The notes under the pieces were generated by a model. The model was not told the origin of the DNA. It did no database searches and saw only the letters and a program-made list of their open reading frames with translations. Made by a program: the position numbers and the translations under genes. From Agarophyton chilense (lineage: Eukaryota; Rhodophyta; Florideophyceae; Gracilariales; Gracilariaceae), in contig JARGXX010000097.1 in assembly GCA_030374765.1 (NCBI GenBank), forward strand, positions 248,001-312,000: a stretch of DNA of 64,000 nucleotides, given 5' to 3'. Within the stretch, counting starts at the first letter, position 1, and the number at the start of each line of letters is the position of its first letter. Below are positions 22,672 to 33,820 of this stretch, piece by piece.

Positions 22672-23290
22672 CATTAATTTTATTTGACAACTAACAGAGG
22701 TAGAACAGCCGGCACCATGCCCTCAAGGTTTGCGGAAGCGCTCGCAACACCAACAGGACTTACAGGGGTGTCGCAAGAGTAACTCCGTCGTCTTGTTGGA
22801 ATCTGCAGGGTCGAAACCAGGACTAGGGTCACCCGAGGAGCCAATTGGACCACCAGAACCGGCCCCAGCGAGCCGAGCACACTTCTTCGGTGGAGAATCG
22901 CCTGAGGAACTATTGTCGCCATTGGAAGCCTCCCGATCACTAAAGTTTAGACCATACCGGGCATTCAAGTCGGCAGTAACCCTTTGGGACATCGCCTGCG
23001 CATTTGGCTGCAGGATATTGACCATGGCGGTCTTCAGATCCTGACCCTGTCGGACAACCGTAGCGTAGCGCTCCGAGCGACCTGCCCAGAAGGAAGCTTC
23101 CTTAGGACTGTCGCAATTTCCATCGAGGCCGTAATCCCGACGGGACGGCAGAAGGGAATGACGCACTGCCCGTGGATTTCGTCAGATGGTTTGTCCTTAG
23201 CGGCTCCCGGGGCGCTCATAAGCCACTTGGTATCCCGAGGAGTTTCACGCTTTGTTGTTCGAAGCCATGGCGCCGCTGCCCACAGGCTGT
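22672..23290 (-). pseudogene. antisense accessory gene of gypsy A (between pol and 3' LTR)
   Basis: On the minus strand, 22723-23166 encodes a well-composed protein part (KEASFWAGRSERYATVVRQG, QAMSQRVTADLNARYGLNFS, a Ser/Gly/Asp-rich stretch with PPKKCARLAG, and a Cys-rich end PCKSCWCCERF). A protein-like stretch in another frame lies upstream (TKRETPRDTKWLMSAPGAAK), so one frameshift or intron is needed. About 40 bp after the stop is AAATAAAA. The same gene and the same poly(A)-like signal occur in gypsy B. It has no retroelement enzyme motif. Function unknown; the position recalls the extra antisense reading frames known in some plant Ty3/gypsy lineages. Confidence 0.5.
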
Positions 23291-23885
23291 TCCGCCGGGA
23301 AATTGATAGAAACCCCGACGGAAACGACAGAGTAAAGAGGGAGAGTGCTGTATCCAATGGGCAAATAAGGCCATGGCGGCATCTCGCGCGACCAATGGAG
23401 GAATACCGCGAAGGGAAGGAAGGATGATGAAACCGAAGCAGACAGGATGACTTACGTGACCCCGAATGGACGAAGCGCGCACCGTGGTTCACGGTTGATG
23501 ATGCACGTAGGGTCTCCAAATAAATACCGAAGGATAGAAGAAGCGGCAAGGAATCCCGGCCCCCCCGGTGCGCGTACAGTACCTTAGGTGAACTAATTTC
23601 CAGCCTGGCGCCAAGGGCCATGTCTTAAGCACTAGTACCCCCGAGGATGGTGGCCATGCGACGCCCCGTCGCGCCCACTGGTAACGAGAGCAACTAACCC
23701 TCAGGATGGTCGTAAGAAGACGATATGTCGGGCATGGCACCGCTCGTGTCCAGGCCATTCGGACGCTCAGGATCACGACGTTGCGACCCCGAAGGCAAGA
23801 TTGAAGGATCACCCATAGGTCCAATTAGAGCCAGACGCCCAGGCAGGTGTGAGGCACTTTGGACTTCGCCGTTACGGCCGAATCC

Positions 23886-23899
23886 TAAGGAGGGAGATA
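23886..23899 (+). other. polypurine tract of gypsy A
   Basis: TAAGGAGGGAGATA lies directly before the TG of the 3' LTR, as required for plus-strand priming. Confidence 0.7.
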
Positions 23900-24345
23900 T
23901 GTGAAGGAGCGATGATAACGGTTGAGCTCTATAAGCCGCCGGGCCCTGAGATATCTTACAGACGACACGTGGACGGGTCGACCTCAGGTGGACACATGTA
24001 GATTATTAATTTATTTTAAGTAGTGTAATAGAATAGCATTACAGTGCCAGGGAGATCCCAACCCCTCGCCAGTACTATTTACTTGGCTGGAGTGACGCTT
24101 CTCCCTTAGGGTAAGGTAGGCACCGTTTGGATACTGAATAATCCCCTTTAGTATATTAGTTCCACCCTTTGGTCTTCAAGCCATCGTTTCTGTAGCTCCG
24201 ACCTATAGGACTACGCAGTAAACGCCAGCCCATTGCACCAAGTACTCTGGGAGTGCCGCCGTCAAGGTCTCGAACCTTAGGACCCGCTCTACCACGCTAC
24301 CACCGGTCGAGACCCGTACGCTGACCCACCCGCCATTGCGTTACA
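23900..24345 (+). repeat. 3' LTR of gypsy A
   Basis: Begins TGTGAAGGAGCGAT and ends GCGTTACA. The tRNA-like box A is kept (TGGTAGAGCGG on the minus strand), but box B has changed to GGTTCGAGACC. Confidence 0.85.
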
Positions 24346-24879
24346 ATTTTTTCGATATGTGCATCTTAAAAGTTTTCATCGCATCTATAGTGCCTACGAG
24401 CAACAAATTGTCGGTAAGCTTTTCAAGAAGAAATATAATGCATACTACATTGTATCGGTTGAGAAAGAGCTGGCTGATGCAGTTTAGTCGATAAATACCA
24501 ACATCTAATATCAAGCACTTCTCAATTTCGATAACCCATCTCCTTCCAGGCTTACTAATTCTATGATAACTTCACAAGTTTCCAGAATTTTCGTTGTCTT
24601 CCTTTCCATTCAGTTGGAGGCCACAGATAAATATCCCGTGGTATCGGTCCGCTCTGTAAGTATGTGCTCTTCAAGACCATGGAACCCAGTCAAAACTTCA
24701 GCAATGCGGCTAAAAAAAGAGTAAAATGCGTATAACATAGAATTGTACTGTAGCTGAATCGTTTCTTATGTGGCCCTCTTTCTCTGTCTCTGTTCCCTTG
24801 TTGGCACAGTCGGGCTTTAAGTCGTTTCTTATCCATTTCCTCGCATTACAACTAATACACAACATGGAAAATGAGTACA
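24346..24879. other. AT-rich DNA without a supported gene
   Basis: Short open frames only. It does not continue the copia relic interrupted at 15521. Confidence 0.4.
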
Positions 24880-25270
24880 AAAATTTCTTCTGCAACTTCG
24901 ACATAGGCTCCTTTCCAGGCCTCCTCAATCTTTTTATCTACAGCTTTTTCAAGTATTCAGGACATAAAGCGGTCTATTCTTTTCATGTTAACCTATGCGC
25001 TACCAGTCACTCTGTAGATTTTTTCCAGCACTTGTTGCTCGACAGACCATGGCATATCCTTGGCCCATTCGGGGCCTCGCACGGATATCTTTTCAATATT
25101 TTTCATGGAATCACCTCGCAGATGTTTAGAAAAGAATGATCTTCGCATGGGTGGACCATTCATGAGCTCGTCAATACTATTCTCAGATCTGAAGATATCA
25201 CTTATAACCTGCGTGACATTCTTCTCCTGCTCTTCATCGTGTGTGCATTCAGGCGTCTTTCTTTGACCGT
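24880..25270 (-). pseudogene. unclassified protein fragment with two stops
   Basis: On the minus strand one frame reads DELMNGPPMRRSFFSKHLRG, then VRGPEWAKDMPWSVEQQVLE, KIYRVTGSA, a TAG, NMKRIDRFMS, a TGA, and ILEKAVDKKIEEAWKGAYVE. The strongly protein-like composition across two stops suggests a decayed coding sequence. I do not recognise the family. It lies in the same orientation as the transposase remnant downstream and may belong to it or to another element. Confidence 0.35.
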
Positions 25271-25716
25271 CATAACTCTCGTGGTGAACTGTTCTGGCAT
25301 GTCACCTGAAATTATGTCTTTTAATAATTCATTTTGTTATTCTTGAGTCGAGTTCTTGTTTGGTACTAAACGCAGGTGTTCGTATGACACTTTCACGGCG
25401 GGCCTCAATTCGATCTTTTGAATTCCACGAAGAACGGTTTAGCACGTTTTAAAATGGTCTCAACCAATCTCAAGGGTTCGTTTTGCTTGTATGTTTCATA
25501 TTGCACTCATATAGGCTGGTCTCTTTTCAAAGCTGACAGTTAGAGTACATTGTTATCGTGAGACATCATTAGTTTCTGCTGAGCTCTTGTGGATACCATA
25601 CTATTTTGTGAATTGAGTAGCTCGACTGACACGTGAGAGCTGCGGTGTAGAAGACTTGAGCGATAAAATCTATCAGGAAGCGTCATAGTGCAATGGAAGT
25701 ATTGCATGACGACCTT

Positions 25717-27394
25717 TCACATTTTATTTGAACAAATGGTCACGAGAGAAGGTTTGAATAAGTTCCAAACATTCAAGAGCTGACTATACAAGGTACTACC
25801 TTTTATAGTCGCGGAAGAGCACGGTGGTACCGTCGCGGACCATGGAAAACCGTCGAGCACGACGGAAGGAGGAGTTTGAGGAGGAGGAAATGTGGTGGGG
25901 AATGGCGGTTGAGTTTCGGAAGCCTTCTGTGACTTGGATTGCGTCGACTGTTTCTCTGTGAGCGGTTGAAGAACTTCGGGATGTGCGCCGATAGTGGTTT
26001 TTGAAGAGGAGGTGTGCGTGTTCGTAGATGCCGGCATCAGTGAATTGAAGACCTCCGTAGAGATCAATGTCAGCAATGATGTCGTCCAGAAGGTGGAACT
26101 TCATAGTTCAGAAGTGAGAAGTTTGGAAAGGGGCGAGGACGGAGACGCAGAGAGACTTGAAGTGATTGATGAGTTCTTGGATGGCGCAAATCCGTGGGTC
26201 TCTCCATTCTTAGGTGGTCTTGTGGTGGAGTGCGGCTGTGAAAAGGTCTGTGTATGCCGTGAAAATGGAGGTGATGGGTGCTGTGTCAACTTCACCGCAA
26301 CAAAGGTCGAAGAAGGAACCTATAAAAGGGAGACCATGTCGACAGCGCGGTAGTATTTTGCCTCGAGCATGCCTTTGATGCCTTCCAATGTGAAGAACCC
26401 GTTTAGGTATGTGCCCTTTTCGGGTGTGGAAAAGTCGATCTGCAGTCCGGGTGCGGAGAAGTTGGCTTCAATATCTGCGAGGATGTTGTTTGCGTGGGCG
26501 AGAAGGGAGCTTCGGATGAATTTGAAGGATTGCAAGAAGCCTTTGGAGGTCGCGACGGTGGTGAAGAGGCTGTAGGACTTCAATCTTTTGATGGTTGCCA
26601 GTTTGACGAGCTTGGAGATACCCAGATGGAAATTGTGAAGGGGTTCGAAGGAGAAGATAGAGTAATGGGTGAGGAGTGGGGATATAATAAGAAGAGGGTA
26701 TGTTTCGAAGAAGGAGTGGTACGCGGAGAGGGAGCTTGTGCGGAGGAGAGATGCTTCTTGGTCTCGGAGATTTCTTGCTAAGCGCGGTCGGCGAACTTGT
26801 TCGGCGTCGTTGGCATCCTTGAGAAGAGCGTCGTATGCGGATCTGGTGTGACGGGTGTGGGAAATAGTTCGAGGGGATAGGGAAGTGAGGGGGAGGTTGA
26901 GGTCGGAGCGAGGTGTTAGGCATCCGTGGCAGGGCTTGGATGGGTTGGTGCCGTGTAGGATGGCGAGGATGTTTTTTGCTTCTGGGATGTCTGCAGCATG
27001 GTTTTCGATGACTGGGTGGCACTGTCGGATGACCTGGTCTTCATCACGGAAAGGAAAACCCTTGAGGGCGACAGCAGGGAGGGGTTCGAGGATGGTTTGA
27101 AGGGTTTTTTGGATGAGTTCCATTCGGGTGGTGCGGCTGATGGCTGAAGAAAGAGGGTGGCCTTCGAATGAGTCTTCCTCGGATGGAAATAAATTGGCGT
27201 CGAACGAGGTGGCGAAGTAGCCAAGGAGGGTGTAGTTGCGGGATATGCAATGGCAGCGGAAGGAGTCTGAAAAGTTGAAGAGGGTGATGTGAAGGGGGTA
27301 GGAGGTGATAGAGCAGCTTTTCAGGGAGGTGGAAGACTTGTCCGAGTAGAGCTGAATGAAGCCGATGAAAGATTCCATGCCAGTGATGTCCGCG
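25717..27394 (-). pseudogene. DDE-type DNA transposase remnant (Plavaka/KDZ-like), C-terminal part
   Basis: The minus strand reads FIGFIQLYSDKSSTSLKSCS, TSYPLHITLFNFSD, YTLLGYFA, KPCHGCLTPRSDL, FEPLHNFHLGISKLVKLATI and LLAHANNILADIEANFSAPG. In a second frame from 26104 it continues KFHLLDDIIADIDLYGGLQF and GIYEHAHLLFKNHYRRTSR. The order of YSDK, LLGY, a CxxC, a PLHNFHLG-type motif and a final KFHLLDDI block resembles the large transposases of the Plavaka/CACTA group. One frameshift lies near 26.1-26.3 kb. The N-terminus is cut at about 27395 by the truncated gypsy B. No terminal inverted repeats were found. The assignment is from memory of the family and is moderately sure. Confidence 0.5.
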
Positions 27395-27639
27395 TTGTGC
27401 CCGGGACGCTCCCAAGATGGGACGCCGTCCCGGAGCACGCACATTTGAAATACAAGAACGACCTTTGGAAAGCACAAGCATTTATTTATTTGACAACTAA
27501 CAGAAACCTAACAGCCCTTGGTATGACCTGAAGGTTCGCAGAAGCGCTTTGAACACCAACAGGGCTCACTGGAGCGGCGCAGGAGTAACTTTGTCGTCCT
27601 CATTGCAACTTGCAGGAGCGAAACCGGACAACTATGTAA

Positions 27640-28515
27640 CATATTGACAGGGTGTACATTGACAGCTTATTGGTACAGCAACTGGAATATCTGTAGCTCC
27701 AGCATTTGCTAACCTTTATTTGTTCTTTAAGTTTCGAGGAATCTTCTTGGACTTTGTAAGCAAGATCATCATCAATCGCCGTTATATTGATGATGGACTT
27801 GTGATACTCAGAGATAGGGCAACTGCGGAGGCTCTCATGCATAGATTGAACACCTGTTCAAACCTGTCTATGACATGGGACATCAGCTCCAAAAAAGCAA
27901 TCTATCTTGACTTGGAGATATATAAAGGAAGGAGGTTTATGTTTCATAACATTGTGGACATTCGGGTATACACAAAGCCCATCTCCAAGTTCCTATATCT
28001 CCATGGAAAGTCCAACCATCCCACGCATACTTTGTCAGGAATCGTAAAAGGAGAAATGATAAGATATCTCCGTAACACTTCCGATAAACATACGTGGGAG
28101 GCCAAAGTAAGCATCCTATTCCGAATGTTAGCGAATCGTGGATACACAGGACAGCATCTACGGGCTGCTTTGGAATATGTGTCTTACCAAGACAGGGCAA
28201 AATATCTTGAGAAGTTCGTCAAACCTTCTCCAGACTTGGGAGGATGGGTAGTCTGCAGATTCCATCCTCGCATTAAGATGTTCTGGCGCCGCTTCAAGGA
28301 ACTAATGGAAGTTCAAGTCCCGCGAAGTGGAATCCAAGAGAAATGGCCACGTACTCTTGTCTTCAGACGAGGTAATGGAGTAGCTCGCCATGTCATAAGT
28401 TCTATCGCGAAAGGAGCAAAGTCTTCGGACTTAGCCAATAGCACTCAAAGCCAAACTAATAGAACCAATTAAAAAGTACTAACTGTCTAAGAACGGGGTT
28501 AAAAACCCCACTCTG
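27640..28515 (+). mobile_element. Penelope-like retroelement fragment, 5' truncated
   Basis: The open frame from 27720 to 28472 (250 residues), preceded in frame by IGTATGISVAPAFANLYL, has RRYIDDGLVI (YIDD catalytic motif), YLDLEIYKGRRF, YTKPISKFLYLHGKSNHPTH, LSGIVKGEMIRYLRNTSDKH and a C-terminal FHPRIKMFWRRF. These are hallmarks of Penelope-type reverse transcriptases (S.HP.H, GI..GE..R). The fingers region is missing: a TGA stands three codons before ATG-less entry. No GIY-YIG endonuclease motif follows; the frame ends with VISSIAKGAKSSDLANSTQS. A short hairpin (28495-28509) lies just beyond the stop. Confidence 0.65.
28495..28509 (+). repeat. short inverted repeat at the end of the Penelope-like fragment
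   Basis: GGGGTTAAAAACCCC, about 20 bp after the stop codon. It could form a hairpin in the RNA and may mark the 3' end of the element. Confidence 0.5.
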
Positions 28516-28555
28516 GGCTTAGTTAAGTTAGTAATGTTCGTTTCATTAGATAGGG

Positions 28556-29666
28556 ACGCGCCAGGGAGGAAGCTTCCCTCAGAACTGTCTCATTGTCCAT
28601 GGAGGCAGTAGTACCAACGGTACGACAGACATGACAGAGATCTGCGGCTGCAGCCGTGACTGACGCAGGAAAATGTGGCAACGGAGAGGACGGAGCGATG
28701 TCGACGCCCACAGTGGACGTCTGAGCCATCTCATCACCGACAGAACTTTCGGCTTCGACAGCAACCTTGTCAGGAGGGATGTCCACTAGGGCGACGGGCG
28801 GCTTATATGATAGTTCATCCTAAAGAGCAGCGCCCGGAGGAGCTGGAGGAGGGGAAGCGGTCGGCAACAAAACAGCGGACTCGACCGGAGAATTAACGCC
28901 GTCCACGGGTAGGACGAAGCGATCTTCACCGAAGGATTCTCCATCGGACATACCAGCAAAGGGATAAACGGCGTGGCTTCCGAATCAGGCTCGAAGCACA
29001 GAGGATCAAAACCAATGGCCTTCGGGTGATAATCGGGCACATGACGCCTTGGCATGTCCGATGGTGGATTGCTCAAAGGCTTGGTGGGATAGGCACGAGT
29101 GTCATCCCGGGCCTGCAGATGTAGCAGAATAGGCGTGAACGAGGCGGCATCGTGTTCATACCAAAGGAACCCGAAAGTCTTGCTCCACTCCACCTGTAGG
29201 ACATGATCCGAAAAAGCCTCCACCTCTTCGACGGCCAACTGGGTCCCACGGAGGATATTCTGGATGCCCAGGTTCCTTTGGAAACGGAATATGAGGTCCG
29301 GAAGCGGAATTAGACGACCTCGAGGACTGGGTATGTTCTCGTCATGCCATACCCTCCAATCGTCTAAACGGACATTACCACGGATTCCGGCCTTCGTGAT
29401 ATTCAGAAAGGCCAAGATGGAAAGATGAGATGATGGAATGAACCCAAGCGGACTAACAGACGAAAGCAACCGTTGACGAAGAGCGTAGGGTTCCTAAAGG
29501 AAAAGCGGAGACTAGGGAAGGCCTTAATGGCCACAAGGGAAGAATTAGCCAAGGAACCATCTCGCCAACGCGTCACGAGGGATGCGCCGGCGATGCAAAT
29601 ATGGCAAGTGTTCACGGCGCGCAGGTTTTCAGTCCTTAGGCAAATTAATTGCGATTCCGACGCCAA
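28556..29666 (-). pseudogene. antisense accessory gene of gypsy B, longer copy
   Basis: The minus strand reads, from 29666 down, ESQLICLRTENLRAVNTCHI and SLVAIKAFPSLRFSFRNP. After a frameshift at about 29.40-29.47 kb it continues GNVRLDDWRVWHDENIPSP, FRFQRNLGIQNILRGTQLAV, VEEVEAFSDHVLQVEWSKTF, HAASF-like DAASFTPILLHLQARDDTRA and DMPRRHVPDYHPKAIGFDPL. Then frames change again near 28.79 kb, and the part shared with gypsy A follows (KEAS-like EASSLARP, reversed order by strand). The composition is clearly coding over more than 1 kb. I recognise no domain. The 3' end of this gene lies beyond the Penelope fragment at 27.44-27.62 kb, where an AAATAAATAAA signal is kept. Confidence 0.5.
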
Positions 29667-29824
29667 TGGTTAGATCACACTTCCTTGTACCCCCGCAAGT
29701 GATGACGACGCGACGTCCCGTCGCGTCCCATGGGAATGGGAGCAACTAAGCGCTCACGTCTCCTGGGGCAATCATGAAGCAGTCTGGACTTCGCCGGGAC
29801 TGTCGAATCCGAAATGGGGAAATA

Positions 29825-30270
29825 TGTGGAGGAGAAACGATAACGGTTGAGTCCTGTAAGCCGCCGGGGCCTGCGGTATCTTACAGACGCCACATAGACT
29901 GGCCGACCTCAGCTGGACTCATTTAGACAACTCTGTTTTTTAATTAGTGTAATAGATTATCATTACAGTGTAAGGGAGATCCCAGCGTCTCGCCATTGGC
30001 ATTTACTTGTCTCGAGTGAAGCTTCTCGCTTAGAGCAAGGTAGGCACCGTTAGGATACTAAATTTCTCCCTTTTGTAAATTAGTTCTACCAATTGGTCTT
30101 CAAGCCAATCGTGTCCGTAGCTCCGACCTGTGGGACTACGAATTAAACGCCATCCCATTGCCCCAAGTACTCTGGGAGTGCCTCCGTCAAGAATACGAAG
30201 CTTACGACCCGCTCTAACACGCTACCCCAGGTTGAGAACAGTACGCTGACACACCAGTTATAGCGTTACA
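29825..30270 (+). repeat. LTR of gypsy B
   Basis: TGTGGAGGAGAAACGAT ... GCGTTACA, 446 bp, alignable along its length with the gypsy A LTRs but more decayed. The tRNA-like boxes have lost their consensus. A polypurine-like AATGGGGAAATA precedes it. Confidence 0.8.
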
Positions 30271-30329
30271 GCCGCCAACGATTACGTGGAGTCTCTTCTG
30301 TAGAGTGGTAAAATAAGACATAACAAATC

Positions 30330-33012
30330 AACCTATGTATCACCTCTATTCTTTGTCAAGGAGCCTGGGCGAGCTCTCGATGGCGTGTTGGACTATCGGG
30401 CATTGAACCGAATAACGAAGAAGAATAATGCGCCAAAACCCAGGTGCGATGAAATGTTTGATCGGTTGGGACGTGCGGGGTACTTCTTCAAGCTTGAATT
30501 GAAAACAGGCTTCCATCAAATACGCATGAAGCCTTCCGATGTTGAGAAGGCTGTGTTTAAAACAAAGTAGGTGCAATTTGAATATCTTGTGATGATTATG
30601 AATGTTTGCAATGCACCTGCCACATTTCAGACGCTTATGAACAAAGTTATGTATGATTTGAATGATGATTTATTTGTTGTGTACATTGATGATTTTCATA
30701 TATACAGTGTGACAAGAGAACATAATTTGGAGAATGATCGCTTGGTGTTGCGACGATTATGGGAATATGGACTATATGTCTCTCCAAAAAAGTGTCATTT
30801 TATGACTGAGGAAACAGAAATTCTAGGGCTGCTTCTTTTTGGGAAGGAAGGGTTGACGGTGAACCCAGCAAAAACTGAAATTGTAAGAAATGGGCCAGAG
30901 CCGCCCACACTGACGGAATTGCGAAGCTTTCTGGTCTGGTAGAATTCGTTAGGCGTTTCATCAATGACTTCTCAAAGCGTGCTGCTCCTTTTACATACCT
31001 TTTGCAGATGTAAAAAGGTCTTAAGGACTGGAACGAGAATGCACTCAAGGCTTTCAATGATTTGAATATTTCACTGACCTCGGCACCAATTCTGCGACCA
31101 CCTCACTGGGAAAAGCCGTTCCAGATGCACATCGTCCCCTCTCAAATTGGTGTTATTCCGTATATGTACAGAAAGCTGAGTGCTGCGGAACATGAGTACA
31201 CTGCCAATGAGAGGGAACTCCTTGGCTTAGTATTTGCTCTGCAGCGTTTTCGACTTTATCTGGAAGATAGCAGCTACGATGTTTTAGTTGATAATAAGGT
31301 TGTGAAGAATATCTTGACGAAGAACAAAGTTAATAGACGGGATGCCCGGTGACTTGAAGTGTTGGCCTCATTCAACATCAGAGAAATGTACTTACTACCA
31401 GGAAGACTCCATTTCCTTGGAAACGCTTTGTCCCGTATCCCACATAGGCCAACAGTGAGCAACATTTCTTGTGATTTTTTCAATGTGAACGCCACGATCA
31501 GGTATTTGGGTCGATTCTCCATGCTCTACAGAGAGTACCACCAGAAATTGAGAAGCAAAGGAAACGTGTGGAAGTCTACTTTCTCCTTTTACGTTAGATG
31601 GTTGGAAACTCAAGTATAATGGAAAACTTTTTGTTCCTAGGAAAATACGGCGGGTTGTCTTGGATTTTGGACACGATTCAAGGGTTAGTGGCCACTTTGA
31701 CTATAAAAAACGCTGGTACGACTGTTTTCATTCAATAGATTTCATAAATTGAAGGATGTTAGGCTCTATTGTGTTGGATGCCATTCGTGCCAGGCAAAGA
31801 AGGACCACCACGGACAACTTTTGGGGAAGCCTACGGCACTAGCTGTTCCAAATTGTCGGTGGGGCTTGGTTGGCACAGATGTTTTTGTTAGTCTACAAAT
31901 GACAACAGGGTAATACGATTGCATCACAATTTGGGTTGATTGTCCATCACGCAGAGTTCGATTTCTGCCTTCGAAGCAGACAGATGATGCAACAGATGTT
32001 GCTACAGCCTTCTTCAATAACATTTTCCCAAAACATAGTCTACACGATGCCATCATTTCAGACAGAAATCCGAAGTTTGTGTCATATTTAGGGAAGAATC
32101 TTATGAATCTGTGCGGAATCAAGTTGCGAATGTCCACAGCGCGTCATCCACGGACCGATGGTGCATCGAAGGTAATGAATCGTATGATTGAGAACTATGT
32201 AAGAAGCTTATGCTGCTACCAACAGAATGACTGGAACAGGGTGCTACCAGTTGCCGAATTTGCTTATAACTCTTCTGTTTCTGACGATGTTGGCATGTCT
32301 CCGTTTGAAGTCGATTTGGATTGGAAACCAAAAGCACCAATTGTCTTTCCCAGTACATCTCAGAGTGATACAGAGTCGATTGAAGAGATACGCACACAGT
32401 TGAAGACAGCCTTAGAAGATGCCCAGTTTTCGCATCAACTTGCAAAAGCTTAACAAAAGGCGTAGGCCTTAGAAAGGTACCGCACACCATCGTATGGTAT
32501 TACAGATTGGCTTCTGTTATCCCGAAAACTCTTAAAGGAAAACTACTCAAAGGCACAACCTAGAAATAAGTTTTCGAGCCAGTATGTTGGTGCTTTTACT
32601 GTTACTGAATGTATCGAGAAGAATGCATTACGACTGGAGTTGCCTTCGAAAAAAAAGATTCATTCCGTCGCTAATGCATCTTTCACAAGGCCGTATCAAT
32701 TCCAGCCCGATTCGCTTATATTAAACCATCCATAAACCCCAGTGGAATCTGTGGGGAATTTGGACTTTCAACCACTTTTTACGGTAGACCAGATTCTATC
32801 GCGCCGCAAACGAGGCCGAGGAAATCAGTGACTTACCTTGTTACAGAATTCACCAACCCATGACGCTGAATGGCAGCCTACTCGGGATTTTATTGACAAA
32901 GATAGCACGGTTACGAGGGCATTTTATGAAAAAATTTCAACCATAATCTTGTACAACATCTACATTGAGTATGGACGAGAACACCAATGAGTACGTTGGG
33001 GGGTGGAAATGG
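30330..33012 (+). pseudogene. Ty3/gypsy D pol remnant with chromodomain-like end
   Basis: Domain pieces in order. RT: DYRALNRITKKNNAP, LKTGFHQIRMKPSD, CNAPATFQTLM, VVYIDDFHIYS (30.39-30.70 kb). RT/RNase H: LSAAEHEYTANERELLGLVF and LVDNKVVKNILTK (31.17-31.34 kb). Integrase: DATDVATAFF, IISDRNPKFVSYLGKN, RHPRTDGASKVMNRMIENYV (31.98-32.20 kb). Near 32.76-32.93 kb: FTVDQILSRRKRGRG, then NSPTHDAEWQPTRDFIDKD, which resembles a chromodomain. Stops and indels are frequent. Gag and protease are absent; the remnant starts about 60 bp after the gypsy B LTR. GGGGGGTGGAAATGG at 32997-33011 may be its polypurine tract. It is a different family from gypsy A. Confidence 0.75.
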
Positions 33013-33820
33013 TGCAACTTACGTTGCAGTATGAGACTACAGCGAGTGGAGGAGATATTTGGCACGTATCAAAGAGAGTAAAAAAATGCAAACTTCGTCT
33101 CCTGAGTGGTGTTATGCAGGGGTACGAACGCAACTTCTTGCGTGGCCGATGTCGAATTCTATATGTTTCTCACAGCATTATTCGAACCTGCACTCTCCCG
33201 CCATTTCAGGAGAGGGCTGACGCCCACTAGGGGCTGGAATCAGCACAGACGCTTTGCCGACACCAGGCTTCACCCCTTAAATAGAGGTCCCTGGCAGACC
33301 TCCTCTCAGGAGTGTCGAGACATCGAACTACCAGCCGTTAAGCAAGTACATAGTTACTTGGATTTGTTCCAGAATTCCTCTTAGAGACAGTTCGTTGATA
33401 TGTACAGGCAGTAAGGTCCATTTCCAGTCCGGAACATGAAGTTATTGACAAGCTTGATACAAGAAATTTACCGGTTGCGTGGATCGGATATGTCAGCACT
33501 GCCTGTGGTAGCAGCAGCAATCTTTGAAGCCAGCTGATCCTGGGATTTGAAATCTTGGCCGCTGTCATATATGCCTAGCATTTGAGTCGTTATTATGAGG
33601 AGTTGTGGAATGGCATGGTTTGGCCGTCGTCCGAGCGCATATGACACAATGTTACGTTTGCCATATCCATGTTCGACGTCGAACGTATGTTCCTGAGTCT
33701 CGACAAGCCAACGACACTGTCTTCTTGTCAGCCTCGCCTTTTTGCCTTCAACTGTGCCTGTGTGCGTCTTTCGTTTTCATTTTTGGTTTTCGAACAACGT
33801 TATTCTCTTTCACCTTTAAA
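33013..33820. other. possible LTR remnant and copia leader, unresolved
   Basis: Starts TGCAACTTACGTTGCA after the polypurine-like run, so it may begin with the 3' LTR of gypsy D. The end of that LTR and any LTR of the copia that follows cannot be fixed without a second copy. A minus-strand open stretch at 33338-33568 has no recognisable motif. Confidence 0.3.

Larger units (their letters stand above)
15522..24345 (+). mobile_element. Ty3/gypsy chromovirus A, full length with both LTRs, pseudogenised
   Basis: An element of about 8.8 kb, ordered LTR, PBS, gag, protease, RT, RNase H, integrase, chromodomain, antisense gene, polypurine tract, LTR. The two LTRs (447 and 446 bp, both TG...CA) have visibly diverged. 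Gag lies in one frame and pol in the +1 frame; both carry several stops but few frameshifts. The flanks (taggt before, atttt after) do not form a target duplication. The copia relic cut by the 5' LTR does not resume after the 3' LTR. This suggests recombination between elements or a flanking deletion after insertion. Confidence 0.85.
27395..30270 (+). mobile_element. Ty3/gypsy B, 3' portion, same family as gypsy A, interrupted
   Basis: Two blocks match gypsy A. 27395-27625 corresponds to 22590-22815 (end of pol and 3' end of the antisense gene), and 28556-30270 corresponds to the rest of the antisense region, polypurine tract and LTR. Between them sits a Penelope-like fragment. About 270 bp of the gypsy A sequence is missing at that junction. 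No gag or RT of this copy is present. Confidence 0.75.
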
